From CAZABC01 sp964483405 (lineage in GTDB: Bacteria > Chloroflexota > Limnocylindria > Limnocylindrales > CSP1-4), in contig CAZABC010000029.1 in assembly GCA_964483405.1 (NCBI GenBank), forward strand, positions 1 through 29,258: a DNA stretch of 29,258 nt. Reading direction: 5' to 3'. Positions 22,271 to 29,258 of this stretch are shown piece after piece; position 1 is the stretch's first letter, and each line of letters starts with the position of its first letter. A program made the position numbers and the translations under genes. Below the pieces are notes generated by a model. That model saw only the letters and a program-made list of their open reading frames with translations, did no database searches and had not been told where the DNA came from.

Positions 22271-23466
22271 GCGTCCGCCGGGGCATAGCCGGTCAGCTCC
22301 ACGTACGCCCGCCCGGCGACCGGCCGCCCGTCGCGGGTCCCGGCCACGGTCTGCGAACCCTCCCAGTAGATGACGCCGGTCGTCGACCGGGTGTCGAGCT
22401 CCTGGTCCGCCAGCGTCGGCGTGAGGACGATGTCGAGCGACTGGCCCGGGACCCGGATCCGCCAGCCGGACGGGTAGCTCGCGCCGGTCCGCGGGCTCGT
22501 CCAGCTGCCGAGGACCTCGACCTCGACCGCGGTCGCGGGCAGGTGGGTCGCCGCGCCGGCGGGGTCGACCAGCGTCCCGTAGACGAGCGGGTAGCTGCCG
22601 TCGAGGTCGCGGACGAGCGACACCGTCAGGTCCGTCCCGTCGTCGAGGTCGACCGCGAACCAGTCCCAGCCGCCCCCGCCGACGGCGATGAAGTCGCCCC
22701 ACTGGTGGTCGAACCAGGCGGTCCCCTCGACCGCCCGTGGACGGCCGTCGAGGACGATCGTGCCGCTCGCGTCCATCGCCGTCCGGGAGTAGTAGTACGA
22801 GCCGCCGGCCGGTCCGAAGTCGATCCAGCCATCGACGTCGTGGAGCGCCGGCGGCTTGGTCGCGACGAGGCCGAGGTCGAGCGCCATCCCGCCGGGCGAC
22901 CCGGCGGCCGTCGCCTCGTCCGCGGCGAGCGTCGCGGCCAGGCGGTCGCGGCCGTCGCGCCCGGCCATCGTCCAGGCCGGCCGGCCGAACGTCTCGGGAC
23001 GGGTCGGGTCGAGACCGCGGAGCGAGAACGAGAAGCCGGCGTCGGACGCCGACGCGGTCTCCGCCCCGGCGCCGAGGTCGACCTGCGGCCCGATCTCCGC
23101 CCGCTGGGCGTAGGCGAAGCGGCCCCCGTCGACGTCGGTGATGGCGAGGTGGCTCGCCCACGACACCGGGAAGTCGCCCCGCTCGGCCCGGAAGACGACG
23201 TACTCGAAGCCGTACCAGGCGCCGGTCTCGTCGCGGAGGTGGCCGGTGTAGTACCACCACTCGGTCAGCCGGTCGTGCGGCGCATCGTCGAGCGGGAGGC
23301 TGACCGGCTGCGGGTCGTCGGCCGGGGTGGGAGCCGGCGTGGCCGGCGGCGGGGCCGGCCGCTCGACCGGCTGCTCGGCGAGGACCGCGCCACCGGTGCA
23401 GCCGGCGACGACGAGCGCGACGACCGCGAGGAGGGCGAACAGGAGGATGGCGGGCCGGCGGCTCAT
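22156..23466 (-). CDS. AttH/CrtC-type lipocalin-like lipoprotein
   Basis: This 436-residue lipoprotein has signal peptide MSRRPAILLFALLAVVALVVAGC (lipobox VAGC, Cys23) and a two-lobed beta-rich body. RLTEWWYYTGHL and GFEYVVFRAERG in the first half, and TAWFDHQWGDF with WDWFAVDLDDGTDL in the second, are the recurring motifs of the AttH/hydroxyneurosporene synthase (CrtC) family. Some CrtC members hydrate carotenoids; most bacterial lipoproteins of this family have no known activity. The last 38 residues or so are Ala/Ser-rich and read antisense to the zinc-ribbon gene, so the functional domain probably ends near 22270. It starts at ATG 23466, overlapping the MMPL stop by four bases, which suggests the two act together on an exported lipid or hydrophobic compound. 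Confidence 0.8.
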   Translation of the reverse strand: MSRRPAILLFALLAVVALVVAGCTGGAVLAEQPVERPAPPPATPAPTPADDPQPVSLPLDDAPHDRLTEWWYYTGHLRDETGAWYGFEYVVFRAERGDFPVSWASHLAITDVDGGRFAYAQRAEIGPQVDLGAGAETASASDAGFSFSLRGLDPTRPETFGRPAWTMAGRDGRDRLAATLAADEATAAGSPGGMALDLGLVATKPPALHDVDGWIDFGPAGGSYYYSRTAMDASGTIVLDGRPRAVEGTAWFDHQWGDFIAVGGGGWDWFAVDLDDGTDLTVSLVRDLDGSYPLVYGTLVDPAGAATHLPATAVEVEVLGSWTSPRTGASYPSGWRIRVPGQSLDIVLTPTLADQELDTRSTTGVIYWEGSQTVAGTRDGRPVAGRAYVELTGYAPADAQGAAGTSMPASAASARAEASSPASAASSSSIAAAAAR

Positions 23467-25775
23467 CGGAACGCGGCCTCGACCTCGGCCTCGGAGCGCG
23501 GCAGCCGCGAGGCGACGACCCGCTCGAGGCGGGCCGGCATCCACCAGTTCCAGCGGCCGAGGAGCCGCATCGTCGCCGGGACGAGGAGGGCCCGGACGAC
23601 GGTCGCGTCGAGGGCGACCGCGATCGCCACGCCGATCCCGAGGGCCTTGATGAGGACGATGTCGGCGAAGGCGAACGAGCCCGCGACGACGACGACGATC
23701 AGGGCCGCCGACGTGACGAGCCGGCCGCTTCGCTCGAGCCCGGTCGCGACGGCCGCGACGTTGTCGCCGGTCCGGTCCCAGGCCTCCTTCATCCGCGACA
23801 GGAGGAAGACCTCGTAGTCCATCGACAGCCCGAAGAGGACGCAGAAGAGGATGACCGGCAGCGTCGTCTCGACGAACCCGAGCGGGGTGAACCCGAGGAT
23901 CGCCGAGAGGTTGCCGTCCTGGAAGATCCAGACGAGCGCCCCGAAGCTCGCGACGATCGAGAGGGTGTTCATCACCAGCGCCTTCGCCGGCAGGAGGACC
24001 GAGCGGAGGAGGACGAAGAGGACGAGGTACGTCGTCACGACGATGAAGAGCGCCGTCCGGGGGAAGTCGGCGGTGATCCGGTCGACGACGTCGCGGACGT
24101 CGGCCGCGCCGCCGGTCACCCCGACGGTCATGCCGGCGGGCGGCGCGAGCGCCCCGGTCGTGTCGCGCAGGTCCGCGACGAGGTCGCGCGCCTCCGACCG
24201 GTTCGGGCCGAACGGCGTCGTGAGGGTGAAGACCGTCAGGTCATCGCGGGTGGTCGCGCCGAGGCCGGCCTGGGCGAAGCGGTCGGGCGGCCCACCCGGC
24301 GCGGAGTAGAGGAGCTGGTACTGCTCGAGGCGGAGGCGCGGGTCGACGTCGACGAGCCCCTGGACCCGGACGACCCGCTCGTCCGCGGCCAGCCGCCGCG
24401 AGTACGCGAACAGCGCGGCCACGTTCGCCGGATCGGTCGCCGGGCCGTCGGTCCGGATGGCGAGCTGGATCGGCGCGAACTCACCCTCGCCGAACGCCTC
24501 GCCGAGGCGATCGTAGCCGGCCCGCGAGGGGGCGCTGGCCGGGAGGATGGACGCGTCGGGCGCGTTGAACTGGACCCGCAGGAACGGCAGGCCGAGGAGC
24601 AGCAGGAAGGCCAGCGTCGGCACGAGGACGGCGACCGGCCGGGCCATGACCCAGCGGGCGAGGCGGGCCCAGCGACCCGACGAGTCGCCGACGGCGGACC
24701 CGCGGCGGATCGAGAGGGCGTCGATCCGCGGCCCGAGGACGCCGAGGATCGCCGGGAGGAGGGTGAGCGAGGCGACGACGGCAAGCCCGACGACGAGGGC
24801 GCCGGCGACGCCGACCGAGCGGAGGATCATGAACTCGAAGAGGACCAGCCCGAGGAGCCCGAGGAGCACCGTGAGGCCGCTGAAGAACACGGCCCGGCCG
24901 GCCGTCGCGACGGTGACCTGGACGGCCTCGCCGATCGCCCGCTCCCGCGCGGCCCGACTCGCCGGGTCGTCGCCCTCGGTCTCGGGGCTTAGGCGGCCGG
25001 CCAGCTCCTCGCGGAACCGGCTCGTCATCAGCAGCGAGTAGTCGACCCCGAGCCCGAGCCCGAGGAGCGTCGCGAGGTTCAGGACGAAGACGCTCATCGG
25101 CGTCACGCTGGCGAGGACGAAGATGGCCGCCAGCGACACGACGACCGCGGCTCCCCCGACGACGAGCGGCACGCCGGCTGCGACGACCGAGGCGAAGACG
25201 AGGAGGAGCGCGACAGCGGCGATCGGGAGCGAGATGACCTCGCTTCGCCGCAGGTCGGACTCCGAGACCGCCTGGATGTCGCCGTAGAAGGCGGGACCGC
25301 CGGCGAGCGACACTTCGAGGCCGGCCGGCTCGCGGAGCCGCCCGCGGATCCCGTCGAGCGCCTCGGGCGAGTCGTCGGGCGGCAGGTCGAGGAGGACGAC
25401 GTCGTACGCCGTCCGGCCATCGGCCGAGACCTGGCGCGGGGCGAGCGCGTGCGAGAGGACCCCGGTGACGTGGGGCGCCTCGTCGACGTCGCGGACCGCC
25501 TCGGCCGCCGCGAGCTCGAACGCGGGCGTGCCGGCGCGGAGCGTCTCGCTGTGGAGGACGACGACGAGGGCCGATGGCGGCAGGCCCAGCTCGGTCTCGA
25601 GCGTCCGGCGCGTCCGCTGGGCCTCGAGGTCGTCGAGGATGAAGCCGCCGGCCGTCAGCGCGCCGGGCGCCTGCGGGGCGAAGGGGATGGCGATGAGGAG
25701 GAGGGCGGCCCAGGCCCCGATCACCAGCCAGCGCCGGCGATGCACGGCCCGGCCGAGCCGCTCGAAGTTGGTCAC
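23463..25775 (-). CDS. MMPL family RND-type exporter
   Basis: The protein has 770 residues in two repeated halves, each with one N-terminal helix, a large outer domain and five helices. The first half has LATLLGLGLGVDYSLLMTSRFREEL and the second has LPVILFCVLFGLSMDYEVFLLSRMKEAWDR. The Asp-Tyr pairs in these helices are the proton-relay residues of MmpL proteins. MmpL transporters move lipids, glycolipids or siderophores out of the cell; lineage-wide relatives are also linked to hopanoids. The GTG at 25775 starts right at the first basic/helix segment; the in-frame upstream region has no features. It is the first gene of a two-gene operon with the AttH/CrtC-like lipoprotein. The cargo is not readable. 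Confidence 0.87.
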   Translation of the reverse strand: MTNFERLGRAVHRRRWLVIGAWAALLLIAIPFAPQAPGALTAGGFILDDLEAQRTRRTLETELGLPPSALVVVLHSETLRAGTPAFELAAAEAVRDVDEAPHVTGVLSHALAPRQVSADGRTAYDVVLLDLPPDDSPEALDGIRGRLREPAGLEVSLAGGPAFYGDIQAVSESDLRRSEVISLPIAAVALLLVFASVVAAGVPLVVGGAAVVVSLAAIFVLASVTPMSVFVLNLATLLGLGLGVDYSLLMTSRFREELAGRLSPETEGDDPASRAARERAIGEAVQVTVATAGRAVFFSGLTVLLGLLGLVLFEFMILRSVGVAGALVVGLAVVASLTLLPAILGVLGPRIDALSIRRGSAVGDSSGRWARLARWVMARPVAVLVPTLAFLLLLGLPFLRVQFNAPDASILPASAPSRAGYDRLGEAFGEGEFAPIQLAIRTDGPATDPANVAALFAYSRRLAADERVVRVQGLVDVDPRLRLEQYQLLYSAPGGPPDRFAQAGLGATTRDDLTVFTLTTPFGPNRSEARDLVADLRDTTGALAPPAGMTVGVTGGAADVRDVVDRITADFPRTALFIVVTTYLVLFVLLRSVLLPAKALVMNTLSIVASFGALVWIFQDGNLSAILGFTPLGFVETTLPVILFCVLFGLSMDYEVFLLSRMKEAWDRTGDNVAAVATGLERSGRLVTSAALIVVVVAGSFAFADIVLIKALGIGVAIAVALDATVVRALLVPATMRLLGRWNWWMPARLERVVASRLPRSEAEVEAAFR

Positions 25776-25825
25776 GTGTTCTCGTTCGGGGCCAGCATCG
25801 GGCCGGATGGCGGGAGGGGGCGCTC

Positions 25826-25831
25826 ATCCTA
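25826..25831 (-). promoter_or_regulatory. -10 element of the MMPL operon
   Basis: On the minus strand TAGGAT (25831-25826) lies 50 bases before the GTG at 25775, in the 106-base divergent gap shared with the molybdoenzyme gene. No matching -35 is seen. Confidence 0.35.
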
Positions 25832-25881
25832 CGGCGGGGGCCGTCATCGCGCCGTCACGGATCCTGCGCCATCCTCTCCGG

Positions 25882-27468
25882 GTGCACGATCGACCCTCGA
25901 ACGTCTCGCCGTCCTCGGCCGCGCTCGCCGGCGCCCTGGCTGCCGGTCCGGCCATGGCGATCCTCGTCCTCGGCTCGACGCTGCTCGGGCCGGGGCTGCT
26001 CGAGGTCCTCGCCGAGGGCGTGACGGCGCTCCTGCCGGTCGCGGCGTTCGACGCGGCCCTCGGGCTCCTGGGGCCGCTGGCCAAGCCGGCGCTCGCGGTC
26101 GGGGTCGCCGCGGCCATCCCGCTGGCCGGGGCCGCGCTCGCGGCCGGCCTCGCCGCCGCCGGTCTCCTCGCGCCGTCGTCCCCGGGCCGGATGGCGCTGC
26201 TCGCCGCCGGCGTGGCGCTCGCGCTCGTCGAGCTCATCGTCCTGCCGCTCGCCGGCGCCGGGTTCCTGGGGGCCGATCACCGCGGCGACGCGCTCGCGCT
26301 CCAGCTGCCGATCGTCGGCGCGGCCGCCGCCTACGGCGCGACGCTCGCGGGACTGCTCGCGCGGGCCGCCACGGTGCCGACGGCCGACCCGGCCCCGCCC
26401 GCCGGCCCGGTCGTCGGCCGCCGACCGGTCCTCGGCGGCGCGCTCGGCCTCGCCGCGCTCGCGACGCTCGCCGGCTCCGGGGCGCTCGTCCTCGCCCGGT
26501 CCGTCGGCGCGATCCGCCGGCCGGTCGATCCGGGTCGGGCGCCGGTGGACGCGTGGGGCGTCTCGCCGCGCATCACCCCGGTCGAGGACTTCTACGTCAT
26601 CGGCAAGGACCTCGTCGCGCCCGACGTCGACCTCGCGACGTGGCGGCTCACGGTCGGCGGGCTCGTCGCCCGACCGCTCGAGCTCACGGCCGCCGACCTG
26701 CGCGACCTGCCGCGAGTCGAGGGCGTCCGCTCGCTCCAGTGCATCAGCAACGAGGTCGTCCGCTACGGACGCTACGTCGGCAACCAGCGCTGGGCCGGTG
26801 TCCGCGTCCGCGATGTGCTCGAGGCGGCCGGGCCGCTGCCGGAGGCCGGCTGGGTCATCTGGCGCTCGGCGGACGGGTTCAGCGAGTCGCTGCCGCTCGA
26901 GACCGCGCTCGACGAGCGGACCTGGCTCGTCGACGAGATGGGGCCGCCTGGGACGCTCCTCACCCGCGACCACGGCGCGCCGCTCCGGGTCCTCATCGCC
27001 GGGCGGTACGGGATGAAGCAGCCGAAGTGGCTGACCGCGATCGAGCTGGCTGCCGACGACGAGCCGGGCTACTGGGTCCGGCGCGGCTGGGACGCCGAGG
27101 CGGTCGTCCGGACGTACAGCCGGATCGACGCCCCGGCCGCCGGAGCGACGGTCGTCGCCGGCGAGCCGCTCGCGGTCTACGGCGTCGCGACTGCCGGCGA
27201 CCGCGGCGTGGCGCGTGTCGAGGTGAGCCCCGACGATGGCGCGACGTGGCGCGAGGCCGAGCTCGAGCCGATCGCACCGGACGCGGATGGCGAGCTCGCC
27301 TGGCGACGCTGGCGCGCGACGATCACCCTCCCGCCCGGCGCCACGGCGCTCCTCGCCCGGGCGACGGACGGGACCGGTGCCGTCCAGGTCGCCGAGCCGC
27401 AGCTGCCGCCGCTCCCGTCGGGCGCGACCGGTCTCCACCGGGTGCCGGTCGTCGCCGATCTCGGCTGA
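25882..27468 (+). CDS. Sulfite oxidase-family molybdopterin oxidoreductase with membrane anchor
   Basis: The protein has 528 residues. The first 210 or so hold about five hydrophobic segments. A soluble sulfite-oxidase fold follows: PRITPVEDFYVIGKDLVAPDVDLATWRL, the molybdenum-ligating Cys287 in SLQCISNEV, the cofactor-binding RYVGNQRWAGVRVRDVL and GAPLRVLIAGRYGMKQPKWL, and a C-terminal Ig-like dimer domain (YSRIDAPAAGATVVAGEPLAVYGVA). These enzymes oxidise sulfite or reduce oxidised substrates at the outer surface and often pass electrons to a membrane partner, which the hydrophobic N-terminus may supply or replace. GTG 25882 is chosen because the first helix follows 15 residues later. Substrate is unknown; nitrate or methionine sulfoxide are alternatives. 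A large hairpin follows the stop. Confidence 0.85.
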   Translation: MHDRPSNVSPSSAALAGALAAGPAMAILVLGSTLLGPGLLEVLAEGVTALLPVAAFDAALGLLGPLAKPALAVGVAAAIPLAGAALAAGLAAAGLLAPSSPGRMALLAAGVALALVELIVLPLAGAGFLGADHRGDALALQLPIVGAAAAYGATLAGLLARAATVPTADPAPPAGPVVGRRPVLGGALGLAALATLAGSGALVLARSVGAIRRPVDPGRAPVDAWGVSPRITPVEDFYVIGKDLVAPDVDLATWRLTVGGLVARPLELTAADLRDLPRVEGVRSLQCISNEVVRYGRYVGNQRWAGVRVRDVLEAAGPLPEAGWVIWRSADGFSESLPLETALDERTWLVDEMGPPGTLLTRDHGAPLRVLIAGRYGMKQPKWLTAIELAADDEPGYWVRRGWDAEAVVRTYSRIDAPAAGATVVAGEPLAVYGVATAGDRGVARVEVSPDDGATWREAELEPIAPDADGELAWRRWRATITLPPGATALLARATDGTGAVQVAEPQLPPLPSGATGLHRVPVVADLG

Positions 27469-27492
27469 CCCGGTACGCGACGGCGGGGCCGG

Positions 27493-27524
27493 CGGCGCCC
27501 CGAGCCCGGGGCTCGCGGGCGCCG
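27493..27524. terminator. Long near-perfect palindrome after the molybdoenzyme gene
   Basis: GGCGCCC-CGAGCCC and GGGCTCG-C-GGGCGCC are complementary over 14 base pairs with one bulged C (27516), and the flanking C/G at 27493 and 27524 also pair. It begins 24 bases after the stop codon at 27468. It is a strong terminator candidate, again without a U-tract. Confidence 0.6.
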
Positions 27525-27536
27525 TTGCGGCTCTGC

Positions 27537-27542
27537 TACCAT
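27537..27542 (+). promoter_or_regulatory. -10 element of the small membrane protein gene
   Basis: GCTACCAT contains the hexamer TACCAT, 35 bases before the GTG at 27578. It lies just past the terminator hairpin, so the small gene has its own promoter. Confidence 0.4.
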
Positions 27543-27577
27543 CCGCGCGTCCGGACCGACCCGATCGAGGACCGCCC

Positions 27578-27910
27578 GTGCAGCTGCTGCTCGCCCCCTT
27601 CTCGAGCCCGCTCGTCTTCATCATCTTCGCGATCTCGACGGTGCTCGCGGCGATGATCGTCATCCCGGTCTTCGCGTCGGCCAAGTCCGCCGAGGGTCGG
27701 CAGCCGCGCTGGGTCCGGGCGATCACCGGCATCAACGCCAAGGCGCTCTTCGCGATCCTGTTCATCGGCTGGGCGGTGACCTTCGGCTTCCTCCTCCAGC
27801 TCGTGCCGCACGAGGGCGCCAACTCGCCGTACGGCTCGATCGGCCTCGTCGCGATGCTGTCGGGGGTCTTCGTGATGTTCGGCCTCATCTGGGCGGTCGT
27901 CCGCGACTGA
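27578..27910 (+). CDS. Small three-helix membrane protein of unknown function
   Basis: I do not recognise this 110-residue protein. It has three hydrophobic stretches (about residues 10-31, 54-71 and 85-107) and a charged loop, SAKSAEGRQPRWVRAITG, between the first two. GTG 27578 has GAGGA (27567-27571) six bases upstream, and the -10 element lies just before. Position between a terminator and the kamA promoter indicates a single-gene transcript. Function cannot be assigned. Confidence 0.65.
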   Translation: MQLLLAPFSSPLVFIIFAISTVLAAMIVIPVFASAKSAEGRQPRWVRAITGINAKALFAILFIGWAVTFGFLLQLVPHEGANSPYGSIGLVAMLSGVFVMFGLIWAVVRD

Positions 27911-27977
27911 CGACCCCCGGGCGCGTCGGTCGCCCGGCTCGGACCGGTTCGGTCATCCCCGTCTTCGGTGCGTCCGC

Positions 27978-28006
27978 TGGACCCCCGCGGGCCGCCCGGC
28001 TATCAT
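27978..28006 (+). promoter_or_regulatory. Promoter of the lysine 2,3-aminomutase gene
   Basis: TGGACC (27978-27983, one mismatch from TTGACC) is followed after 17 bases by TATCAT (28001-28006), the same hexamer and spacing as the znu operon promoter. Transcription would begin near 28013, giving a leader of about 57 bases. Confidence 0.6.
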
Positions 28007-28014
28007 CGGGCTCC

Positions 28015-28038
28015 ATGCACTCTGCATAGACTTTATGC
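28015..28038. promoter_or_regulatory. Interlocked palindromes at the kamA transcription start
   Basis: ATGCA-CTC-TGCAT (28015-28027) and GCATA-GACTT-TATGC (28024-28038) share bases 28024-28027. They lie immediately after the predicted start of transcription, in an AT-rich island that stands out from its surroundings. A repressor operator is likely; an mRNA hairpin that affects the leader is the alternative. Confidence 0.55.
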
Positions 28039-28069
28039 GTCGCCGATGTGCCGAGGAGGCCGCCGACCG

Positions 28070-29258
28070 ATGGACGTCCAGGAGACCCAGCCGACCGCGG
28101 CGGTGCCCGCTCCGACCGAGGCGGAGCCGTTCGTCAACCGCCGCGACCCCGCCCGCGCCCTCGGGCCCGACGGCAAGCCGGCGGTCAGCCGTCGGGCCCC
28201 GTTCTGGGCCGACGTGCCCGACGAGAAGTGGAACGACTGGCGCTGGCAGCTCAGCAACCGGGTCAACGACCTCGCCGACATCGAGCGGATCCTCGAGCTG
28301 ACCGACGAGGAGCGCGAGGGCCTGTCCGCACCCGACAAGTTCCGGGTCGACGTCACGCCCTACTTCATCAGCCTCATCGACCCGAAGGACCCCAACGACC
28401 CGATCCGGCGCCAGATCATCCCCCTCGGGCGGGAGCTGCGGGCGTTCACCGGGATGATGGAGGACTCGCTCGCCGAGGACCGCCACAGCCCGGTCCCGGG
28501 GCTCGTCCACCGCTACCCCGACCGGGTCCTGATGCTCATCACGACCCAGTGCGCGAGCTACTGCCGCTACTGCACCCGGAGCCGGATCGTCGGCGACCCG
28601 ACCCAGAACTTCAACCGGCGCGAGCACGAGGCGCAGCTCGACTACATCCGCCGGACGCCGCAGATCCGCGACGTCCTGATCTCCGGCGGCGACGGCCTGA
28701 CGCTCGCCCCCAAGCTCCTCGAGTCGGCCCTCCGCGGCCTCCGCGAGATCCCCCACGTCGAGATCATCCGGATCGGCTCGCGGGTCCCGGTCTTCATGCC
28801 GCAGCGGATCGACGACGAGCTCTGCGACATGCTGCAGAAGTACCACCCGATGTGGCTGAACATCCACGTCAACCACCCGCAGGAGATGACGCCCGAGCTC
28901 GCCCGCGCCTGCGACAAGCTCGCCCGCGCCGGTATCCCGCTCGGCAACCAGTCGGTCCTCCTTGCCGGCGTCAACGACTGCGTCCACGTCCAGCGCGACC
29001 TCGTCCAGCGGCTCGTCGAGGCACGCGTCCGGCCCTACTACATCTACCAGTGCGACCTCGTCGAAGGGGCCGGGCACTTCCGGACCCCGATCGGCAAGGG
29101 GCTCGAGATCATCGAGGGCCTCCGCGGCCACACCTCGGGCTACGCCGTCCCGCAGTACATCGTCGACGCGCCCGGCGGCGGCGGGAAGATCCCGGTCATG
29201 CCGAACTACCTCATCAGCTACTCGGACCACAAGGTCGTGCTCCGCAACTACGAGGGCT
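28070..29258 (+). CDS. kamA: Lysine 2,3-aminomutase (radical SAM, PLP), cut at window end
   Basis: The visible 396 codons cover almost the whole enzyme. The radical SAM cluster is CASYCRYC (Cys161, Cys165, Cys168). ISGGDGLTL follows in the SAM-binding region. The PLP lysine is Lys373 in PGGGGKIPVMPNY. The substrate-carboxylate/amine aspartates of true lysine aminomutase are present in YQCDLVEGAGH and in VDAPGGGGK; glutamate-specific relatives differ there. It converts L-lysine to beta-lysine in the cytosol, either for lysine fermentation or as a precursor of the osmolyte N-acetyl-beta-lysine. The acetyltransferase gene that would decide this is not in view. ATG 28070 has GAGGAGG (28054-28060) before it. 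The stop codon and the C-terminal zinc cysteines lie beyond the edge. Confidence 0.92.
   Translation, partial: MDVQETQPTAAVPAPTEAEPFVNRRDPARALGPDGKPAVSRRAPFWADVPDEKWNDWRWQLSNRVNDLADIERILELTDEEREGLSAPDKFRVDVTPYFISLIDPKDPNDPIRRQIIPLGRELRAFTGMMEDSLAEDRHSPVPGLVHRYPDRVLMLITTQCASYCRYCTRSRIVGDPTQNFNRREHEAQLDYIRRTPQIRDVLISGGDGLTLAPKLLESALRGLREIPHVEIIRIGSRVPVFMPQRIDDELCDMLQKYHPMWLNIHVNHPQEMTPELARACDKLARAGIPLGNQSVLLAGVNDCVHVQRDLVQRLVEARVRPYYIYQCDLVEGAGHFRTPIGKGLEIIEGLRGHTSGYAVPQYIVDAPGGGGKIPVMPNYLISYSDHKVVLRNYEG

Noticed and set aside
21310..23817. 835-codon plus-strand frame across the Rrf2 upstream region and the lipoprotein gene
   Set aside because: It is Arg/Pro-rich without motifs, and it runs antisense to well-supported AttH/CrtC and MMPL genes; an effect of high GC content.
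27953..29230. 425-codon frame antisense to kamA
   Set aside because: It has no motifs, and the opposite strand encodes an unmistakable lysine 2,3-aminomutase with radical SAM and PLP motifs.
1..29258. CRISPR arrays, insertion sequences, phage or toxin-antitoxin genes
   Set aside because: No spaced direct repeats, transposase motifs, integrase motifs or paired small genes were seen; the tRNA at the edge has no integrase gene or repeated 3' end in the window.

Overview
This window comes from a very GC-rich bacterial chromosome. Nearly every codon ends in G or C, and long open antisense frames shadow most genes. I infer a Chloroflexota lineage (Limnocylindria/Ellin6529-like), because of the zinc-ribbon/cyclase/AAA/TPR giant protein and the mix of lysine 2,3-aminomutase, FabL-type reductase and cupredoxin-fused nitrite reductase. 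A high-GC actinobacterium or a related group cannot be excluded from sequence alone. There are no insertion sequences, CRISPR arrays or phage genes. No gene-free gap exceeds 300 bases.

Layout. 1-52: the 3' part of a tRNA-Asp. 118-2543: a PIG-L deacetylase (minus), then a thioredoxin-like lipoprotein and a CcdA-type membrane reductase (plus). 2610-7974: three plus-strand genes joined by 4-base stop/start overlaps: a class III cyclase with AAA and TPR domains, a YbaK-type deacylase and a CoA transferase. 7997-10095 (minus): an ABC exporter whose ATPase carries a fused YxlE-like membrane domain. 10254-12216 (plus): a FabL-like reductase and a ribokinase. 12345-15476 (minus): a zinc/manganese uptake operon (ATPase, permease, Fur-family regulator, binding lipoprotein) behind a promoter with a perfect 7-1-7 Fur-family palindrome. 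15649-17026 (plus): a membrane-anchored DsbA-like thioredoxin, apparently starting with CTG, and its VKOR partner. 17050-21302 (minus): a copper/nitrogen-oxide block: an Rrf2 Fe-S regulator, a three-cupredoxin nitrite reductase, a PCu(A)C copper chaperone and a multidomain SCO protein, with two candidate operators and strong hairpins between genes. 21581-23466: a zinc-ribbon membrane protein (plus) converging on and overlapping an AttH/CrtC-type lipoprotein (minus), which is translationally coupled to an MMPL exporter (to 25775). 25882-27910 (plus): a membrane-anchored sulfite-oxidase-family molybdoenzyme and a small membrane protein. 28070-end (plus): lysine 2,3-aminomutase, cut by the window edge.

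The theme is envelope redox and metal handling. Two thiol systems (Trx/CcdA for reduction, DsbA/VKOR for oxidation) lie close to copper delivery (PCu(A)C, SCO), a copper nitrite reductase with a probable NO- or redox-sensing repressor, metal uptake and a molybdoenzyme. The promoters are informative. A recurring -10 hexamer (TAGCAT, TATCAT, TAGGAT, TATCCT, TACCAT) stands upstream of many genes, and in four of them it sits only 6-11 bases before the start codon, implying leaderless mRNAs. All assignments are from reading motifs and spacing; no database search was run.
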